Part shown: piece by piece, positions 16,904-29,949 of the stretch
Numbering within the stretch: position 1 is the stretch's first letter
Layout of the letters: every line of letters starts with the position of its first letter
Assembly: GCF_018388465.1 (NCBI RefSeq)
Contig: NZ_CP074404.1
Span: 1,240,001-1,304,000, forward strand
Origin: Cellulomonas fengjieae
GTDB lineage: Bacteria; Actinomycetota; Actinomycetes; Actinomycetales; Cellulomonadaceae
Length of the DNA: 64,000 nt
Direction of reading: 5' to 3'
Program-made: the position numbers and the translations under genes
The notes under the pieces: generated by a model
What the model was told of the DNA's origin: nothing
The model's database searches: none
The model's input: only the letters and a program-made list of their open reading frames with translations

Positions 16904-17287
16904 TCAGTCGTCGAACGTGTTGAGCATCGAGTGCGCGGCGCGCTCGAGGTAGTCCCACAGCTGCGCGCGGTGCATCGGGGCGAGGTCGAGGGAGTCGACC
17001 GCGGCGCGCATGTGCAGCAGCCACCGGTCACGCGCGTCCGGGTTCACCTTGTACGGCGCGTGACGCATGCGCAGCCGCGGGTGCCCGCGCGCGTCGGAGT
17101 AGGTGGTGGGCCCGCCCCAGTACTGCTCGAGGAACAGCGTGAGCCGCTCGGCGGCGGGCCCCAGGTCCTCCTCCGGGTACATGGGTTTGAGGACGGGGTC
17201 GCCGGCGACGCCGCGGTAGAACTCGTCGACCAGGGCGACGAAGGTCTCGTGCCCGCCGATCGCCGCGTAGAAGGAGTCGGATCTCAC
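16904..17287 (-). CDS. Truncated haemoglobin, group II (GlbO-type)
   Basis: 127 aa. Residues typical of group II truncated globins are present: [21 protein letters not shown] (A-B helices with the distal Tyr), [36 protein letters not shown] (proximal His and the GlbO Trp). Likely binds O2 or NO, or supports respiration. GTG 17287 was chosen because GAGGAT ends six bases before it; longer in-frame starts run into ptsI. It lies 22 bp after ptsI but seems to have its own promoter. Confidence 0.88.
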   Translation of the reverse strand: MRSDSFYAAIGGHETFVALVDEFYRGVAGDPVLKPMYPEEDLGPAAERLTLFLEQYWGGPTTYSDARGHPRLRMRHAPYKVNPDARDRWLLHMRAAVDSLDLAPMHRAQLWDYLERAAHSMLNTFDD

Positions 17288-17309
17288 GCAGTCATCCTCA
17301 CACGGCTGC

Positions 17310-19010
17310 TCACAGGCCCAGGTCCGCCAGCACCGGCAGCCCGGCGCGCACGGCGGCGCGCGCATCGGCCGCGGTGGAGCAGGACACGGCGAGCTGGGCC
17401 AGCCTGCGGCACTCGGCCAGGGGAGTGGCGGCCAGCAGCGCGGCGACGTCGGGCAGCGCGCGCGGCGTCATGGACAGCGACGACACCCCGAGACCGACCA
17501 GCACGACCGCGAGCGCCGGGTCGGCCGCCGCCTCCCCGCAGACCCCGACCGGCCGGTCCTGCTGGGCGCCGCCCGCGCAGGTGGCCGCGACGAGCTGCAG
17601 CACCGCCGGCTGCCAGGGGTCGGACAGCTCCGCGACGGCTCCGAGCAGGCGGTCGGCCGCCATCGTGTACTGCGTGAGGTCGTTGGTTCCGATGCTCGCG
17701 AACGCGGCGTGCGCCAGGATCGGGCCCGCCAGGAGCGCCGCGCTCGGCACCTCGATCATCACGCCCGCGACGGGCAGCCCGTGCGCCGCGCACGCCGCGA
17801 CGAAGTCCTGGGTCTCGTCGACGGTGGACACCATCGGCGCCATGACCCAGACCTGCGCGGTCTCGGTGGCCGCCGCCTGGGCGATCGCCGTCAGCTGGTC
17901 GGCGAGCACGTCGGGCTGCCGGGCTGCGGTGCGCAGCCCGCGCACGCCGAGCGCCGGGTTGGCCTCCGGGTCGCCGGCGAGGAAGGGCATCGGCTTGTCG
18001 GCCCCCGCGTCCAGCGTGCGGACGACGACCTTGCGACCGGGGAAGGCGGCCAGCACCCGGCGGTAGGCGGCGACCTGCTCGGCGATGCTCGGCGCCTCCT
18101 CGCGGTCGAGGAAGGCGAACTCGGTCCGGAACAGGCCGACCCCCTCGGCGCCCGCGGCGGCGGCCGGCGCGGCGTCGGCGGGGTCGCCCACGTTGGCCAG
18201 CAGCTCCACGTGGTGACCGTCGGCGGTGTGGCCGTGCCCGTCGAACGTGCGGACCTGTGCGGCGAGCGCCAGGGCCGCGGCCACCTGCTCGGGCGTCGGG
18301 TCGATCGTCACGGTCCCGGCGGAGCCGTCCACGAGCACGAGTCCCTCGGCCTGCACCGCGGCGTCCGCGCCCCGCGCCGCGACGACGGCCGGGATGCCGC
18401 GGGAACGGGCGAGGATCGCGGTGTGCGACGTGGGCCCACCCGCCCCCGTGACGATGGCGCGCACGCGGTCGGCGTCCAGCGTCGCGACCAGCGCCGGCGC
18501 CAGGTCCTGCGCGACCAGCACGAACGGGGTCTCGTGCACCGGCACACCGGGCGCCGGGCGGCCGGTCAGCTCCGCCACGAGCCGGTCGCGGACGTCGGCG
18601 ATGTCCCGGGTGCGCTCCGCGAAGTAGCCCCCGAGCGCCTCGAACTGGGCGGAGACCGCGGCGGCGGCCTCCCAGACGGCACGCTCCGGGACCAGCCGGT
18701 CGTCCACGACCCGCCGCTCCGCGTCGGCGACCAGCATGGGGTCGGCCGCGATCGCCGCGGTGGTCCGCAGGAGGTCGGCGCTGTCGCCCTGGGCCTGGTC
18801 GGCGGCTGCGTCCAGCGCCGCACGGACCACCTCGGACGCCGCCGAGATCCGGGTGGCGGCCGCGGCGTAGTCGGTGCCGGGCGGGAGGCGTCGGCCCGCG
18901 GGCGGCTCGGGGACCGGTCCCGGCATGAGCACGGCGGGCGCGACGACGCGGCCCGGGCTCACCCCGATCCCGGTGATGACGGTGGGGGACGGCACGTGCG
19001 CCGGATTCAT
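17310..19010 (-). CDS. ptsI: PTS enzyme I (phosphoenolpyruvate-protein phosphotransferase)
   Basis: 566 aa. Transfers phosphate from PEP to HPr. The phospho-histidine motif is [19 protein letters not shown], and the PEP-binding barrel carries [38 protein letters not shown] and a catalytic-Cys region [13 protein letters not shown] 19010 has GAGGAGG upstream, so this gene is Shine-Dalgarno led. It is divergent from a stand-alone EIIB gene; no HPr gene is adjacent. Confidence 0.93.
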   Translation of the reverse strand: MNPAHVPSPTVITGIGVSPGRVVAPAVLMPGPVPEPPAGRRLPPGTDYAAAATRISAASEVVRAALDAAADQAQGDSADLLRTTAAIAADPMLVADAERRVVDDRLVPERAVWEAAAAVSAQFEALGGYFAERTRDIADVRDRLVAELTGRPAPGVPVHETPFVLVAQDLAPALVATLDADRVRAIVTGAGGPTSHTAILARSRGIPAVVAARGADAAVQAEGLVLVDGSAGTVTIDPTPEQVAAALALAAQVRTFDGHGHTADGHHVELLANVGDPADAAPAAAAGAEGVGLFRTEFAFLDREEAPSIAEQVAAYRRVLAAFPGRKVVVRTLDAGADKPMPFLAGDPEANPALGVRGLRTAARQPDVLADQLTAIAQAAATETAQVWVMAPMVSTVDETQDFVAACAAHGLPVAGVMIEVPSAALLAGPILAHAAFASIGTNDLTQYTMAADRLLGAVAELSDPWQPAVLQLVAATCAGGAQQDRPVGVCGEAAADPALAVVLVGLGVSSLSMTPRALPDVAALLAATPLAECRRLAQLAVSCSTAADARAAVRAGLPVLADLGL

Positions 19011-19122
19011 CGGACGGGACCTCCTCGTCGACCTCCCGGCAGTGTGGTCCTCGGCGTCCGCACAGTCGACCCGGACACGCGAGGGCGCCGGTCGGCGCCC
19101 GGTGTGAGAGGCATCTCAGGGT

Positions 19123-19128
19123 TAGGCT
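19123..19128 (+). promoter_or_regulatory. -10 box upstream of EIIB gene
   Basis: TAGGCT about 40 bp before the ATG at 19169. This gene also has GGGGGAG as a ribosome site, so it is expected to have a short leader of about 35 nt. Confidence 0.45.
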
Positions 19129-19168
19129 TGGTCAGGCGCAGACCGCGTCGGACGAGCGGGGGAGTTCC

Positions 19169-19399
19169 ATGAGCAAGGCTGAGCAGATCCTCGCAGCGCT
19201 GGGCGGCGACACCAACGTCGTCGACCTCGAGCCGTGCATCACCCGGCTCCGCGTCGAGGTGGGTGACGCCCACCTGGTCGACGAGGTGGCACTCAAGGCC
19301 AGCGGTGCGTTCGGGGTGGTGCGGTCCGGCCGCATCGTCCAGGTGATCGTCGGACCCGAGGCGGACCACCTCGCGGCCGAGCTCGAGCGCCTGCGCTGA
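19169..19399 (+). CDS. Stand-alone PTS glucose/GlcNAc-type EIIB domain
   Basis: 76 aa consisting only of an EIIB domain of the glucose-GlcNAc family. The phosphorylated Cys is C23 in EPCITRLRVEV, followed by the usual GAFGVVRSGRIVQVIVGPEAD fold core. EIIB normally passes phosphate from EIIA to sugar through an EIIC permease. No EIIA or EIIC is nearby, so it either partners a distant EIIC or is regulatory. Divergent from ptsI. Confidence 0.85.
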   Translation: MSKAEQILAALGGDTNVVDLEPCITRLRVEVGDAHLVDEVALKASGAFGVVRSGRIVQVIVGPEADHLAAELERLR

Positions 19400-19418
19400 C
19401 CGCCCGGGCTCGGCTCGC

Positions 19419-20642
19419 TCACCCGCGGGGCGCGCGCGCGTCGCTCGAGGGCGGCTCCGCTGCGGGCGCAGGCTCCTCGCCGGCGGCAGGCTCCTCGCCC
19501 GCCGCGACCCGGGCGTCGCGCTGGGCGACGACGTCGTGCACCGGGGTGTCGTGCGGGTCTCGGGGACGGTCCTCGGTGTGATCGTCGGCCTGGTCCCCTG
19601 ACCGGTCCGCAGACCGGTCCGCGGACTCGTCGCCGACCTGGTCGCCGGGCTGCCCCGGCGTGCCCGCCTTCGCCGAGCGCAGCGTGGCCATCAGGTCGCG
19701 CTGCCCGGCGAGCGGCACGTCGGCGCGCCCGAGCACGTCCCGCGTGGCGGTGCGCAGCTCGCGGGCGACCTCCCACTGCATGGCGGGTGACGTCTTGACC
19801 TTGAGGCGCAGGGTGACGGCGTCCGCGCTCAGGCGCTCGATGCCGGTGATGGTGGGCTCGCCGAGCACGTGGGCGCCGATCACGGGGTCCTTGACCACGC
19901 GGGCCGCGGCCTCGGCGAGCAGGGCGCGGACCTCGTCGATGTCGGCGAAGTAGTCGACGTCGATCTCGACGACCGCCGTCGCCCAGCCCTGGGTCTTGTT
20001 GCCGACGCGCAGCATGGTCCCGTTCGGGACGTACCAGAGGGTGCCGTCGGAGTCGCGGATCTTGGTGATGCGCAGCGTGACGGCCTCGACGGTGCCGTTC
20101 GCCGGCCCCACGTCCACCACGTCACCGACGCCGTACTGGTCCTCCAGCAGCATGAACAGGCCGCTGAGGAAGTCCTTGACCAGGCTCTGTGCCCCGAAGC
20201 CGAGCGCCACGCCGACCACCCCGGCCGAGGCGATGAACGGTGCCAGGTTGACGCCGAGCTCGGCCAGGATCAGCAGGAACGCGATGCCTCCGACGACGAT
20301 CGTCGAGGTGGAGCGCAGCACCGACCCGAGCGTGCGCGCGCGCTGCGCCCGGCGGGCGTTGGACAGGGGGTTGGCCTTGGCCAGCACGGAGCCCACCTCG
20401 GTGCCCGCGATCGGCCGCAGGATGCCGCGGTCGACCAGCGAGGTCCCCTCGGCGATGTGGTTGGTGATGCCGCGGATGCTCCGGCGCAGCACCACGAGCA
20501 CGATGCTGCTGATCACGACGATGATGATGATCTTCAGCGGCAGGCCGACGAACCAGTCGACCCACGACTCCATGGACGTCTTGTCCTTCGGGCCGAGGAC
20601 CTCGGGGCTCGGGCTCGGCGTCGTCGCCAGGACGGCGCTCAT
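19419..20642 (-). CDS. MscS-family mechanosensitive channel
   Basis: 407 aa. Transmembrane segments near residues 35-55, 100-125 and 128-150. The last contains the Gly/Ala-rich pore helix ([19 protein letters not shown]), followed by the beta domain ([15 protein letters not shown]) and an alpha-beta C-terminal domain. The final 60 residues are Asp/Glu-rich with a short [15 protein letters not shown] repeat and are probably disordered. It likely opens on hypo-osmotic stress. Its start (GGGAG, 6 nt) overlaps the prolyl oligopeptidase stop by 4 bp. Confidence 0.88.
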   Translation of the reverse strand: MSAVLATTPSPSPEVLGPKDKTSMESWVDWFVGLPLKIIIIVVISSIVLVVLRRSIRGITNHIAEGTSLVDRGILRPIAGTEVGSVLAKANPLSNARRAQRARTLGSVLRSTSTIVVGGIAFLLILAELGVNLAPFIASAGVVGVALGFGAQSLVKDFLSGLFMLLEDQYGVGDVVDVGPANGTVEAVTLRITKIRDSDGTLWYVPNGTMLRVGNKTQGWATAVVEIDVDYFADIDEVRALLAEAAARVVKDPVIGAHVLGEPTITGIERLSADAVTLRLKVKTSPAMQWEVARELRTATRDVLGRADVPLAGQRDLMATLRSAKAGTPGQPGDQVGDESADRSADRSGDQADDHTEDRPRDPHDTPVHDVVAQRDARVAAGEEPAAGEEPAPAAEPPSSDARAPRG

Positions 20643-22780
20643 GCCGCGCTCCCGGCCAGGCCCGTCCGCTCCGCGACGAACTGGAGCTGCTCGACGATGA
20701 GCCCGATCGTGCGGGACAGCGCCCGTCCGCCGTGGCCGACGCCGCGCTCGCGGCGGACCAGGACGGGCCGGTCGCTGCTGGTCGCCGCCTGCAGGGCCGC
20801 GGCGAGCTTGCGGGCGTGCAGCGGGTCCACGCGCGTGTCGCCCTCGAAGACCGTGAACAGCGTCGCCGGGTACGCGGTGCCGTCGACCACCCGGTGGTAC
20901 GGCGAGTAGCCGAGCAGCCAGCCGAGCTCGGTGGGGTCGTCGGCGTCGCCGTACTCCTCGGTCCACGTGACCCCGAGGCCGAACCGCTGGTAGCGGACCA
21001 TGTCGAGCAGCGGGGCGGAGCAGACGACGGCGGCGAACAGGTCGGGCCGCTGGGTGAGGGCCGCGCCGACGAGCAGGCCGCCGTTGGACCCGCCCCAGCA
21101 CGCGAGCCGGTCCGGCGTCGTCCAGCCCTGCGCGACGAGGTGCTCGCCGACCGCGTGGAAGTCCTCGAACACGTTCTGCTTGTGCGCCCGCATGCCGGCG
21201 CGGTGCCAGTCCTCGCCCTCCTCGCCGCCACCGCGCAGGTTGGCGACGACGTACACGCCGCCCGCCTCCACCCAGGCGAGGGTGGTCGCGGAGAACGCGG
21301 GGTCGAGGGAGATCTGGAACCCGCCGTACCCGTAGAGGATCGTCGGTGCCGGGGCCAGCGGGCGACCGTCGGCGTCGAGGGCGTCCGTCCGCGCGACGAC
21401 GAACGCGCGCACCGTGGTGCCGTCCGCGCTGGTCACCTCGATCTGCTGGGCGCGGACGTCGGGCAGGTCGGCCACCAGGCCGGGAGGCGCCGCCCACTGC
21501 GTGGTCAGGCCGGTGCGGGCGTCGTAGCGCTGCACGCTGGTCGGCGTGGTGTGGTCGGTGTAGGAGAACCAGACCTCGGGACCGCCGTCGGGACGCGTGG
21601 CGAGGCCCGAGATGGAGCCCAGCCCGGGCAGGGTGACCGTCTGCGGTCGACGCTCGCCGGTGCGCGGGTCGTGCACGCTGACCTCGGACACCGCGTGGCG
21701 ACGCCAGGAGGCGAGGAGCTGCGTCGGGGTCGTGTCGTCCCCGCCGCCGTCGATGAACGCGACGTCCTCCAGCACGGCCGTCGGGTCCTGCGCCAGCAGC
21801 GTCGTCCAGTGCTCGACGCCGGGCTCGGTGGGGTCGGTGACTGCGAGCCGCCCGCGGGGCGCGTCGAGGTCGGTGTGCACGTACAGCCGACCGTCGCGGG
21901 CCACCCAGGCCCCGGTCTGCGCATCGAGCCCGACGGCGACCTCCACGAACCACGGCGCCTCGGCGGGGGAGGCCGCGAGGTCGGCGATCCAGACGTCGGT
22001 GCGCGGAGCGGTCCCCGCGGACGCCGACACGATGAGCCAGCGCCCGTCCCGGGAGACGGACACGCCGTAGTAGCTCGTGTGGTCGAGCCCGGCGCCGAAG
22101 ACCTCGACGTCCTCCGTGGCGGGCGTGCCCAGCCGGTGCAGCCAGACCCGGCGGTGGTACTGCGTCTCGTCCTCGGGGAGCGTCTCCGGGGGCAGCCGGC
22201 GGACGTAGTAGAACGCGTCGCCGCCCGGCAGCCACGCGACGGGGGAGTACCGCGCGCGGTCGATCGGCCCGTCCACCAGCTCGCCGGTCGCCACGTCCAG
22301 GACGTGCAGCACGCTCTCCTCGGTGCCGCCGGACGACACCTGGTAGGCCACCAGGTGGCCCTCCTTGGACGGCTGCCACGAGTCGAGCGTGGTGGTGCCG
22401 GCGGGGTCGAGGACGATCGGGTCCAGCAGGACGCGTTCCGTGCCGCCCTCGGCCACGACGACCACCGCGTGCTCCTGGTCGCCGGAGCGTCGGGAGAAGA
22501 ACCGGCGCTCGCCGCGCCAGGCCGGCGGGCTCACGAACCCCGCGCCGAGCAGCGAGCGCAGCCGGTCCGTCAGGACGTCGGTGGCGAACGCGCCGGTGGC
22601 GTGGAGCTGCTCGCGGTACTGCGCGTACAGGTCGTCCTGTGCGGCCGACCACGCCTCGGTCGGCTCGGACGACGCGTCCTCCAGGTCGCGGAACGGGTCG
22701 GCGACGAGGTGCCCGTGCAGGTCCTCGACGAGGTCGCGCCGGGGGGCGGACGGGTACGTGCGCAGAGCGGGTGCGGTCAT
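20639..22780 (-). CDS. Prolyl oligopeptidase (S9A)
   Basis: 713 aa. N-terminal beta-propeller followed by an alpha/beta-hydrolase domain with the catalytic Ser in [11 protein letters not shown], Asp in [15 protein letters not shown] and His in [11 protein letters not shown]. Family landmark [15 protein letters not shown] at the N-terminus and [20 protein letters not shown] in the hydrolase domain. Cleaves short Pro-containing peptides in the cytoplasm. ATG 22780 follows TAGCCT by 8 bases. Translationally coupled to the MscS gene. Confidence 0.9.
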   Translation of the reverse strand: MTAPALRTYPSAPRRDLVEDLHGHLVADPFRDLEDASSEPTEAWSAAQDDLYAQYREQLHATGAFATDVLTDRLRSLLGAGFVSPPAWRGERRFFSRRSGDQEHAVVVVAEGGTERVLLDPIVLDPAGTTTLDSWQPSKEGHLVAYQVSSGGTEESVLHVLDVATGELVDGPIDRARYSPVAWLPGGDAFYYVRRLPPETLPEDETQYHRRVWLHRLGTPATEDVEVFGAGLDHTSYYGVSVSRDGRWLIVSASAGTAPRTDVWIADLAASPAEAPWFVEVAVGLDAQTGAWVARDGRLYVHTDLDAPRGRLAVTDPTEPGVEHWTTLLAQDPTAVLEDVAFIDGGGDDTTPTQLLASWRRHAVSEVSVHDPRTGERRPQTVTLPGLGSISGLATRPDGGPEVWFSYTDHTTPTSVQRYDARTGLTTQWAAPPGLVADLPDVRAQQIEVTSADGTTVRAFVVARTDALDADGRPLAPAPTILYGYGGFQISLDPAFSATTLAWVEAGGVYVVANLRGGGEEGEDWHRAGMRAHKQNVFEDFHAVGEHLVAQGWTTPDRLACWGGSNGGLLVGAALTQRPDLFAAVVCSAPLLDMVRYQRFGLGVTWTEEYGDADDPTELGWLLGYSPYHRVVDGTAYPATLFTVFEGDTRVDPLHARKLAAALQAATSSDRPVLVRRERGVGHGGRALSRTIGLIVEQLQFVAERTGLAGSAA

Positions 22781-22880
22781 GGTCCGCAAGGCTACGACGC
22801 GAGCCGAGCAGGGCGTGCGAGTGACGCAGTCGGGAGCGTTCGTCCTGCGTACGGGCGGGAGCCTCTGGCAGGATCGGTCT

Positions 22881-25013
22881 GTGAAAGACGATCCTGGTAC
22901 CGCGTCCGACGACCTGCTACGCCTCGCCGGGGCCTACGGGGTGGTCCCGGATCACTGGGACTTCCACGGGCAGAACCGCCGTGCCTCGGCGGCCACGCTG
23001 CAGGGCGTCCTCAAGGCGCTCGGCGTCGACGCGTCGTCCCCCGAGCGGGTCCAGCTGGCCATCGCCCACGTCGAGGACATGCCGTGGCGCCACGTCCTGC
23101 CCCCCGTGCTCGTCGTGCGCGAGGGGCGCCACGCCCACGTGCCCGTGCACGTGACGCACGGCGACCCCGTCACGATGTGGGTCGAGCTCGACCCCGAGGT
23201 GGGCGGTGGCCGGCGTCAGATCACCCAGGCCGACGTCCCCGTCGAGCCGCGCACGGTCGACGGGCGCCTGGTGGGGCGCGCCACCTTCACCCTGCCGACG
23301 GACCTGCCGCTGGGCTGGCACGAGGTGGTCGTCGAGGGTCCGAGCGCGAGCGCGCACAGCCCGCTCGTGGTCACGCCGTCGCGGCTCGACCTGCCGCACG
23401 CCCTGCGCGAGCGCCGGGCGTGGGGGCTCATGGCGCAGCTCTACTCGGTGCGGTCGCGCGCGTCGTGGGGCGTCGGGGACCTGGCCGACCTCGCGGAGAT
23501 CGCCTGGCTGGCGGGCCGCGAGCTCGGCGCCGACTTCCTGCTCATCAACCCGTTGCACGCGGCCGAGCCGACCGTGCCCCTGACTCCGTCCCCGTACCTG
23601 CCGACCACGCGCCGGTTCGTGAACCCGCTGTACATCCGCGTCGAGGACGTCCGGGAGGCCGGGTACCTGTCGTCCGCGGACCGCACCCTCGTCGAGTGGG
23701 CGGCCGAGCCGGTGCTGGCGAGCGACGACGACGCCGGACCTATCGACCGCGACGCGGCCTGGACCGCCAAGCGGGCGGCGCTCGAGGTGGTGTTCGCGGC
23801 ACCGCGGTCGGCTGCGCGGCAGGCCTCCTTCGACGCGTTCGTCGCGCAGGAGGGCAGCGGGCTGGAGACGTTCGCGCTGTGGTGCGCGCTCGCGGAGAAG
23901 TACGACGGCGCGCCGCAGTGGCCGGACGCCGCCCTCGACCCCTCGTCGGCGCTGGTCGCCGACCTGCGGGTGGAGCTGGCGGACCGCGTCGAGTTCCACC
24001 TGTGGCTGCAGTGGGTGGCCGACGAGCAGCTCGCCGCCGCCCAGCGCGAGGCGCTCGAGGGCGGCATGGCGCTCGGGATCATGCACGACCTGGCGGTGGG
24101 GGTGCACCCCGAGGGTGCGGACGTCTGGTCGCTCGGGGACGTGCTCGCCCGCGGGGCGAGCGTTGGTGCGCCCCCGGACATGTACAACCAGCAGGGGCAG
24201 GACTGGTCGCAGCCGCCGTGGCGTCCCGACGCCCTGGCCCGCGCCGCCTACCGGCCGTACCGGGACATGCTCCGCACGGTGCTGCGGCACGCGGGTGCCA
24301 TCCGCATCGACCACGTCATCGGGCTGTTCCGGTTGTGGTGGATCCCCGAGGGCGCCAGCCCCGCGGACGGCGCGTACGTGCGGTACGACCACGAGGCGCT
24401 CGTCGGCATCCTGGCGCTCGAGGCGCACCGGGCCGGTGCCGTCGTCATCGGCGAGGACCTCGGGGTCGTCGAGCCCTGGGTGCGCGACTACCTGTCCGAG
24501 CGGGGCATCCTCGGCACGTCGGTGCTCTGGTTCGAGCGCGACATGCACGGCGCGCCGCTCCCGCCCGAGCAGTACCGCGAGCTCGTGCTCGCGACGGTCA
24601 CGACGCACGACCTGCCGCCCACCGCGGGGTACCTCGCCGGTGAGCACGTGGCGATCCGGGAGCGGCTGGGCCTGCTCAGCGACCCGGTCCACGTGGTCCG
24701 GGCCGCCGCGCAGGCGGAGCGCGACGAGATGCTCGGCGTGCTGCGGGACCGTGGTCTGGTCGGCGACGACCCGTCGGAGCGCGAGATCGTCGAGGCGCTG
24801 CACCGGTACGTGATGGCCACGCCGTCGGCGCTGGTCGGCGTGTCGCTGGCGGACGCGGTGGGGGAGCGGCGCGCGCAGAACCAGCCGGGGACGGACCAGG
24901 AGTACCCGAACTGGAAGGTGCCGCTGGCGGACAGCTCGGGGCGGGTGGTGCTGGTCGAGGACCTGTTCACCAACCAGCGCCTGCGCTCCCTGGCGGCCGT
25001 GCTCAACAGCTGA
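22881..25013 (+). CDS. malQ: 4-alpha-glucanotransferase (amylomaltase, GH77)
   Basis: 710 aa GH77 enzyme that transfers alpha-1,4-glucan segments between maltodextrins. It has the actinobacterial N-terminal domain (WDFHGQNRRASAATLQGVLKALGV). Catalytic residues: Asp nucleophile in IRIDHVIGLFRLWW, Glu acid/base in VIGEDLGVVEPW, Asp stabiliser in TTHDLPPTAGY. GTG 22881 follows CAGGAT by six bases, a leaderless configuration. The stop overlaps the start of the next gene (TGATG). Confidence 0.93.
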   Translation: MKDDPGTASDDLLRLAGAYGVVPDHWDFHGQNRRASAATLQGVLKALGVDASSPERVQLAIAHVEDMPWRHVLPPVLVVREGRHAHVPVHVTHGDPVTMWVELDPEVGGGRRQITQADVPVEPRTVDGRLVGRATFTLPTDLPLGWHEVVVEGPSASAHSPLVVTPSRLDLPHALRERRAWGLMAQLYSVRSRASWGVGDLADLAEIAWLAGRELGADFLLINPLHAAEPTVPLTPSPYLPTTRRFVNPLYIRVEDVREAGYLSSADRTLVEWAAEPVLASDDDAGPIDRDAAWTAKRAALEVVFAAPRSAARQASFDAFVAQEGSGLETFALWCALAEKYDGAPQWPDAALDPSSALVADLRVELADRVEFHLWLQWVADEQLAAAQREALEGGMALGIMHDLAVGVHPEGADVWSLGDVLARGASVGAPPDMYNQQGQDWSQPPWRPDALARAAYRPYRDMLRTVLRHAGAIRIDHVIGLFRLWWIPEGASPADGAYVRYDHEALVGILALEAHRAGAVVIGEDLGVVEPWVRDYLSERGILGTSVLWFERDMHGAPLPPEQYRELVLATVTTHDLPPTAGYLAGEHVAIRERLGLLSDPVHVVRAAAQAERDEMLGVLRDRGLVGDDPSEREIVEALHRYVMATPSALVGVSLADAVGERRAQNQPGTDQEYPNWKVPLADSSGRVVLVEDLFTNQRLRSLAAVLNS

Positions 25014-25546
25014 TGGGCGGGCTCGCGCCCCGTCGCGTCCGGGTGGTGGGCAACTCCGGGTCCGGCAAGACGACCTTCGCGAGCCGCCTCGCCGCGGCGC
25101 TGGGCGTCCCGCACGTCGAGCTCGACGCCGTCTTCTGGGACGCGGGCTGGACCAAGCGGGACCCCGACGAGGCGCGGTCGATCCTGCGCGAGCGCACCGC
25201 GGGCGGCGCCTGGGTGACCGACGGGAACTGGACCAGCCAGCTCGACGGCCTGCTCGGCGATGCCGACGCGGTCGTGTGGCTCGACTTCCCCCGGCGGACG
25301 GTCATGCCGCGGGTGATCCGCCGGACGCTGCGGCGCGGGCTCCTGCGCACCGAGCTCTGGCACGGCAACCGGGAGGACCTGCGCAGCCTGCTGCGCCGCG
25401 AACCCGACGAGAACATCGTCCTGTGGTCGTGGACCCAGCACTCCGAGTACCGGCGCACGTGGCAGGCGTTCGCCGAGTCCGCGTCCGTGCCGGTGATCCG
25501 CCTGCGCAGCCCGCGCGAGGCGCGCCGCTGGCTGGCCGGCCTCTAG
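25013..25546 (+). CDS. P-loop kinase-like protein (adenylate-kinase/topology-modulation type)
   Basis: 177 aa. Walker A GNSGSGKTT at residues 13-21, then VELDAVFWDAGWTKRDPDE, VTDGNWTSQLDGLLGDADAVVWLDFPR, and an Arg-rich lid. Such proteins (FlaR/YlbH-like) are usually annotated as topology modulation protein or AAA ATPase; the substrate is unknown. The start overlaps the malQ stop by one base, so translation is coupled. Followed by two hairpins. Confidence 0.72.
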   Translation: MGGLAPRRVRVVGNSGSGKTTFASRLAAALGVPHVELDAVFWDAGWTKRDPDEARSILRERTAGGAWVTDGNWTSQLDGLLGDADAVVWLDFPRRTVMPRVIRRTLRRGLLRTELWHGNREDLRSLLRREPDENIVLWSWTQHSEYRRTWQAFAESASVPVIRLRSPREARRWLAGL

Positions 25547-25547
25547 T

Positions 25548-25586
25548 CCGAAGACCTGGTCCTACCAGGCGCGACCAGGTCTTCGG
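25548..25586 (+). terminator. Terminator of malQ operon
   Basis: CCGAAGACCTGGTC (25548-25561) pairs perfectly with GACCAGGTCTTCGG (25573-25586), loop 11 nt, starting two bases after the stop codon. Confidence 0.8.
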
Positions 25587-25600
25587 GCTGTCGGGCACGC

Positions 25601-25636
25601 GACAGGCCCGCACCCCCCGAGGGATGCGGGCCTGTC
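25601..25636 (-). terminator. Terminator of pepN
   Basis: GACAGGCCCGCA (25601-25612) pairs with TGCGGGCCTGTC (25625-25636), followed on the minus strand by a GC-rich run. It lies 13 bases beyond the pepN stop, back to back with the malQ-operon terminator. Confidence 0.75.
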
Positions 25637-25649
25637 CGGTCGGCGGCGC

Positions 25650-28250
<2,601 letters not shown>

Positions 28251-28322
28251 GCAGGTACTCCTTGGGACGCGATCGGCACGGCTCTTGGCCGGGTTGATCA
28301 TCGCACGCAGGCGCCCGCGCCC

Positions 28323-28328
28323 TAGGGT
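28323..28328 (+). promoter_or_regulatory. -10 box of a leaderless promoter
   Basis: TAGGGT followed by six bases and the GTG start at 28335; no ribosome-binding sequence. Confidence 0.5.
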
Positions 28329-28334
28329 CGTGCC

Positions 28335-29882
28335 GTGCAGGCGACCTACGACGCCGTCATCGTCGGCGGCGGCCACAACGGCCTCACCGCCGCGGCCTAC
28401 CTGAGCCGCGCCGGACGGTCGGTGCTCCTGCTCGAGCGCGCGGACCACGTGGGCGGAGCCACCGTGTCGGCGCGGGCGTTCGACGGGGTCGACGCCCGGG
28501 TCTCGCGCTACTCCTACCTCGTCTCGTTGCTGCCGCGCCAGGTGCGCGACGAGCTGGGGCTGCGCGTCGACCTGCGCCGCCGGCGGATCTCCTCCTGCAC
28601 GCCCGCCCCGGGGGGCCGGGCACTGGTCGTGGACACGGGGGACGACGCGGCGACCGCGGCGTCGTTCGCCGACGTGGGAGCCGGTGCCGACGTCGCCGCG
28701 TGGCGGGCGTTCGGCGCGCGGACCGGGTTGCTGGCCGCGCGGCTCTTCCCGACGATGACCGAGCCCCTGATGTCGACCGCGGACGCCCGACGGCTGCTGG
28801 GCCACGACGACTGGCGCGACCTGGTCGAGCGACCCGTCGGTGAGGTGGTCGAGGCGACGTTCACGTCGGACCTGGTGCGCGGGATCGTGCTGACCGACGC
28901 CCTCATCGGCACCTTCGCGAGCGTCCACGAACCGGGCGGCCGTGCCAACCGGTGCTTCCTCTACCACGTGGTCGGGGGAGGGACCGGCGACTGGGACGTA
29001 CCCGTCGGGGGGATGGGCGCGCTCGCCGGGGCGCTCGAGGCCGCGGCCCGCGCCGGCGGCACCCGCATCGTGACGTCGGCCGACGTCACCACGATCGTGC
29101 CCGGCTCGGCGACGACCGCCGCGGAGGTCGGGTGGACGGACGCCGAGGGAGGGCAGCACGCGGTCGGCGCCCGCCACGTGCTCGCGGCCTGCGCGCCCGC
29201 CGTCCTCGACCGGTTGCTCGGCCGCGCCCCGGGACAGGCGCCCGAGGGCGCGCAGCTCAAGCTGAACATGCTGCTCACGCGGCTGCCCCGGCTGCGGTCG
29301 GGGGTCGACCCGCGCACGGCGTTCGCCGGGACGCTGCACGTGCACGAGTCCGCCACCGAGCTCGAGGCCGCCTACCGGCAGGCCGCCGTCGGCCGGGTCC
29401 CGGACGTGCCACCGGTCGAGACCTACTGCCACTCGCTCACCGACGACTCGATCCTCGGCCCCGACCTGCGCGCGAGCGGGCACCACACGCTCACGGCGTT
29501 CGGCCTGCACATGCCCGCCCGCCTGTTCGCCGCCGACCCGGACGGCGCTCGCGAGCGCGCGCTCGGCGCCACGCTGCGGTCGCTCGACAGCGTCCTGGCG
29601 GAGCCGCTCGAGGACTGCCTCGCGCGCGACGCGACCGGTGCGCCGTGCCTGGAGGTCCGCAGCCCCGTCGACCTGGAGGCGGACGTCGGCCTGCCCGGCG
29701 GGCACATCTTCCACCGGGACCTGGCGTGGCCCTGGGCGGAGCACGACGACGAGGTCGGCACCTGGGGCGTCGAGACCGCGGACCCGCGGGTGCTGGTCGC
29801 CGGTGCCGGAGCGCGTCGGGGCGGCGGCGTGAGCGGCATCCCGGGGCGCGCGGCCGCGCTGGCGGTGCTCAGCACGACGTGA
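28335..29882 (+). CDS. FAD-dependent oxidoreductase of the phytoene-desaturase family
   Basis: 515 aa. N-terminal dinucleotide-binding motif AVIVGGGHNGLTAAAYLSRAG at residues 7-27, followed by VLLLERADHVGGATVS. The C-terminal FAD motif ends in VAGAGARRGGGVSGIPGRAAA. Related to PYROXD2-like proteins rather than to a carotenoid gene cluster, since no other carotenoid genes are near. Substrate unknown. Start GTG 28335 follows TAGGGT by six bases. Confidence 0.82.
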   Translation: MQATYDAVIVGGGHNGLTAAAYLSRAGRSVLLLERADHVGGATVSARAFDGVDARVSRYSYLVSLLPRQVRDELGLRVDLRRRRISSCTPAPGGRALVVDTGDDAATAASFADVGAGADVAAWRAFGARTGLLAARLFPTMTEPLMSTADARRLLGHDDWRDLVERPVGEVVEATFTSDLVRGIVLTDALIGTFASVHEPGGRANRCFLYHVVGGGTGDWDVPVGGMGALAGALEAAARAGGTRIVTSADVTTIVPGSATTAAEVGWTDAEGGQHAVGARHVLAACAPAVLDRLLGRAPGQAPEGAQLKLNMLLTRLPRLRSGVDPRTAFAGTLHVHESATELEAAYRQAAVGRVPDVPPVETYCHSLTDDSILGPDLRASGHHTLTAFGLHMPARLFAADPDGARERALGATLRSLDSVLAEPLEDCLARDATGAPCLEVRSPVDLEADVGLPGGHIFHRDLAWPWAEHDDEVGTWGVETADPRVLVAGAGARRGGGVSGIPGRAAALAVLSTT

Positions 29883-29949
29883 CGACCTGCGGGAATGCCG
29901 CGGTGCCGGAGAATGGTTGGGTCAGGCACCGACTTCCCTGGAGGCCTCT

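Noticed and set aside
28251..29744. N-terminal extension of pepN to 29744
   Set aside because: It runs antisense to the phytoene-desaturase-like gene. The GTG at 28250 has a strong ribosome site and the family N-terminus.
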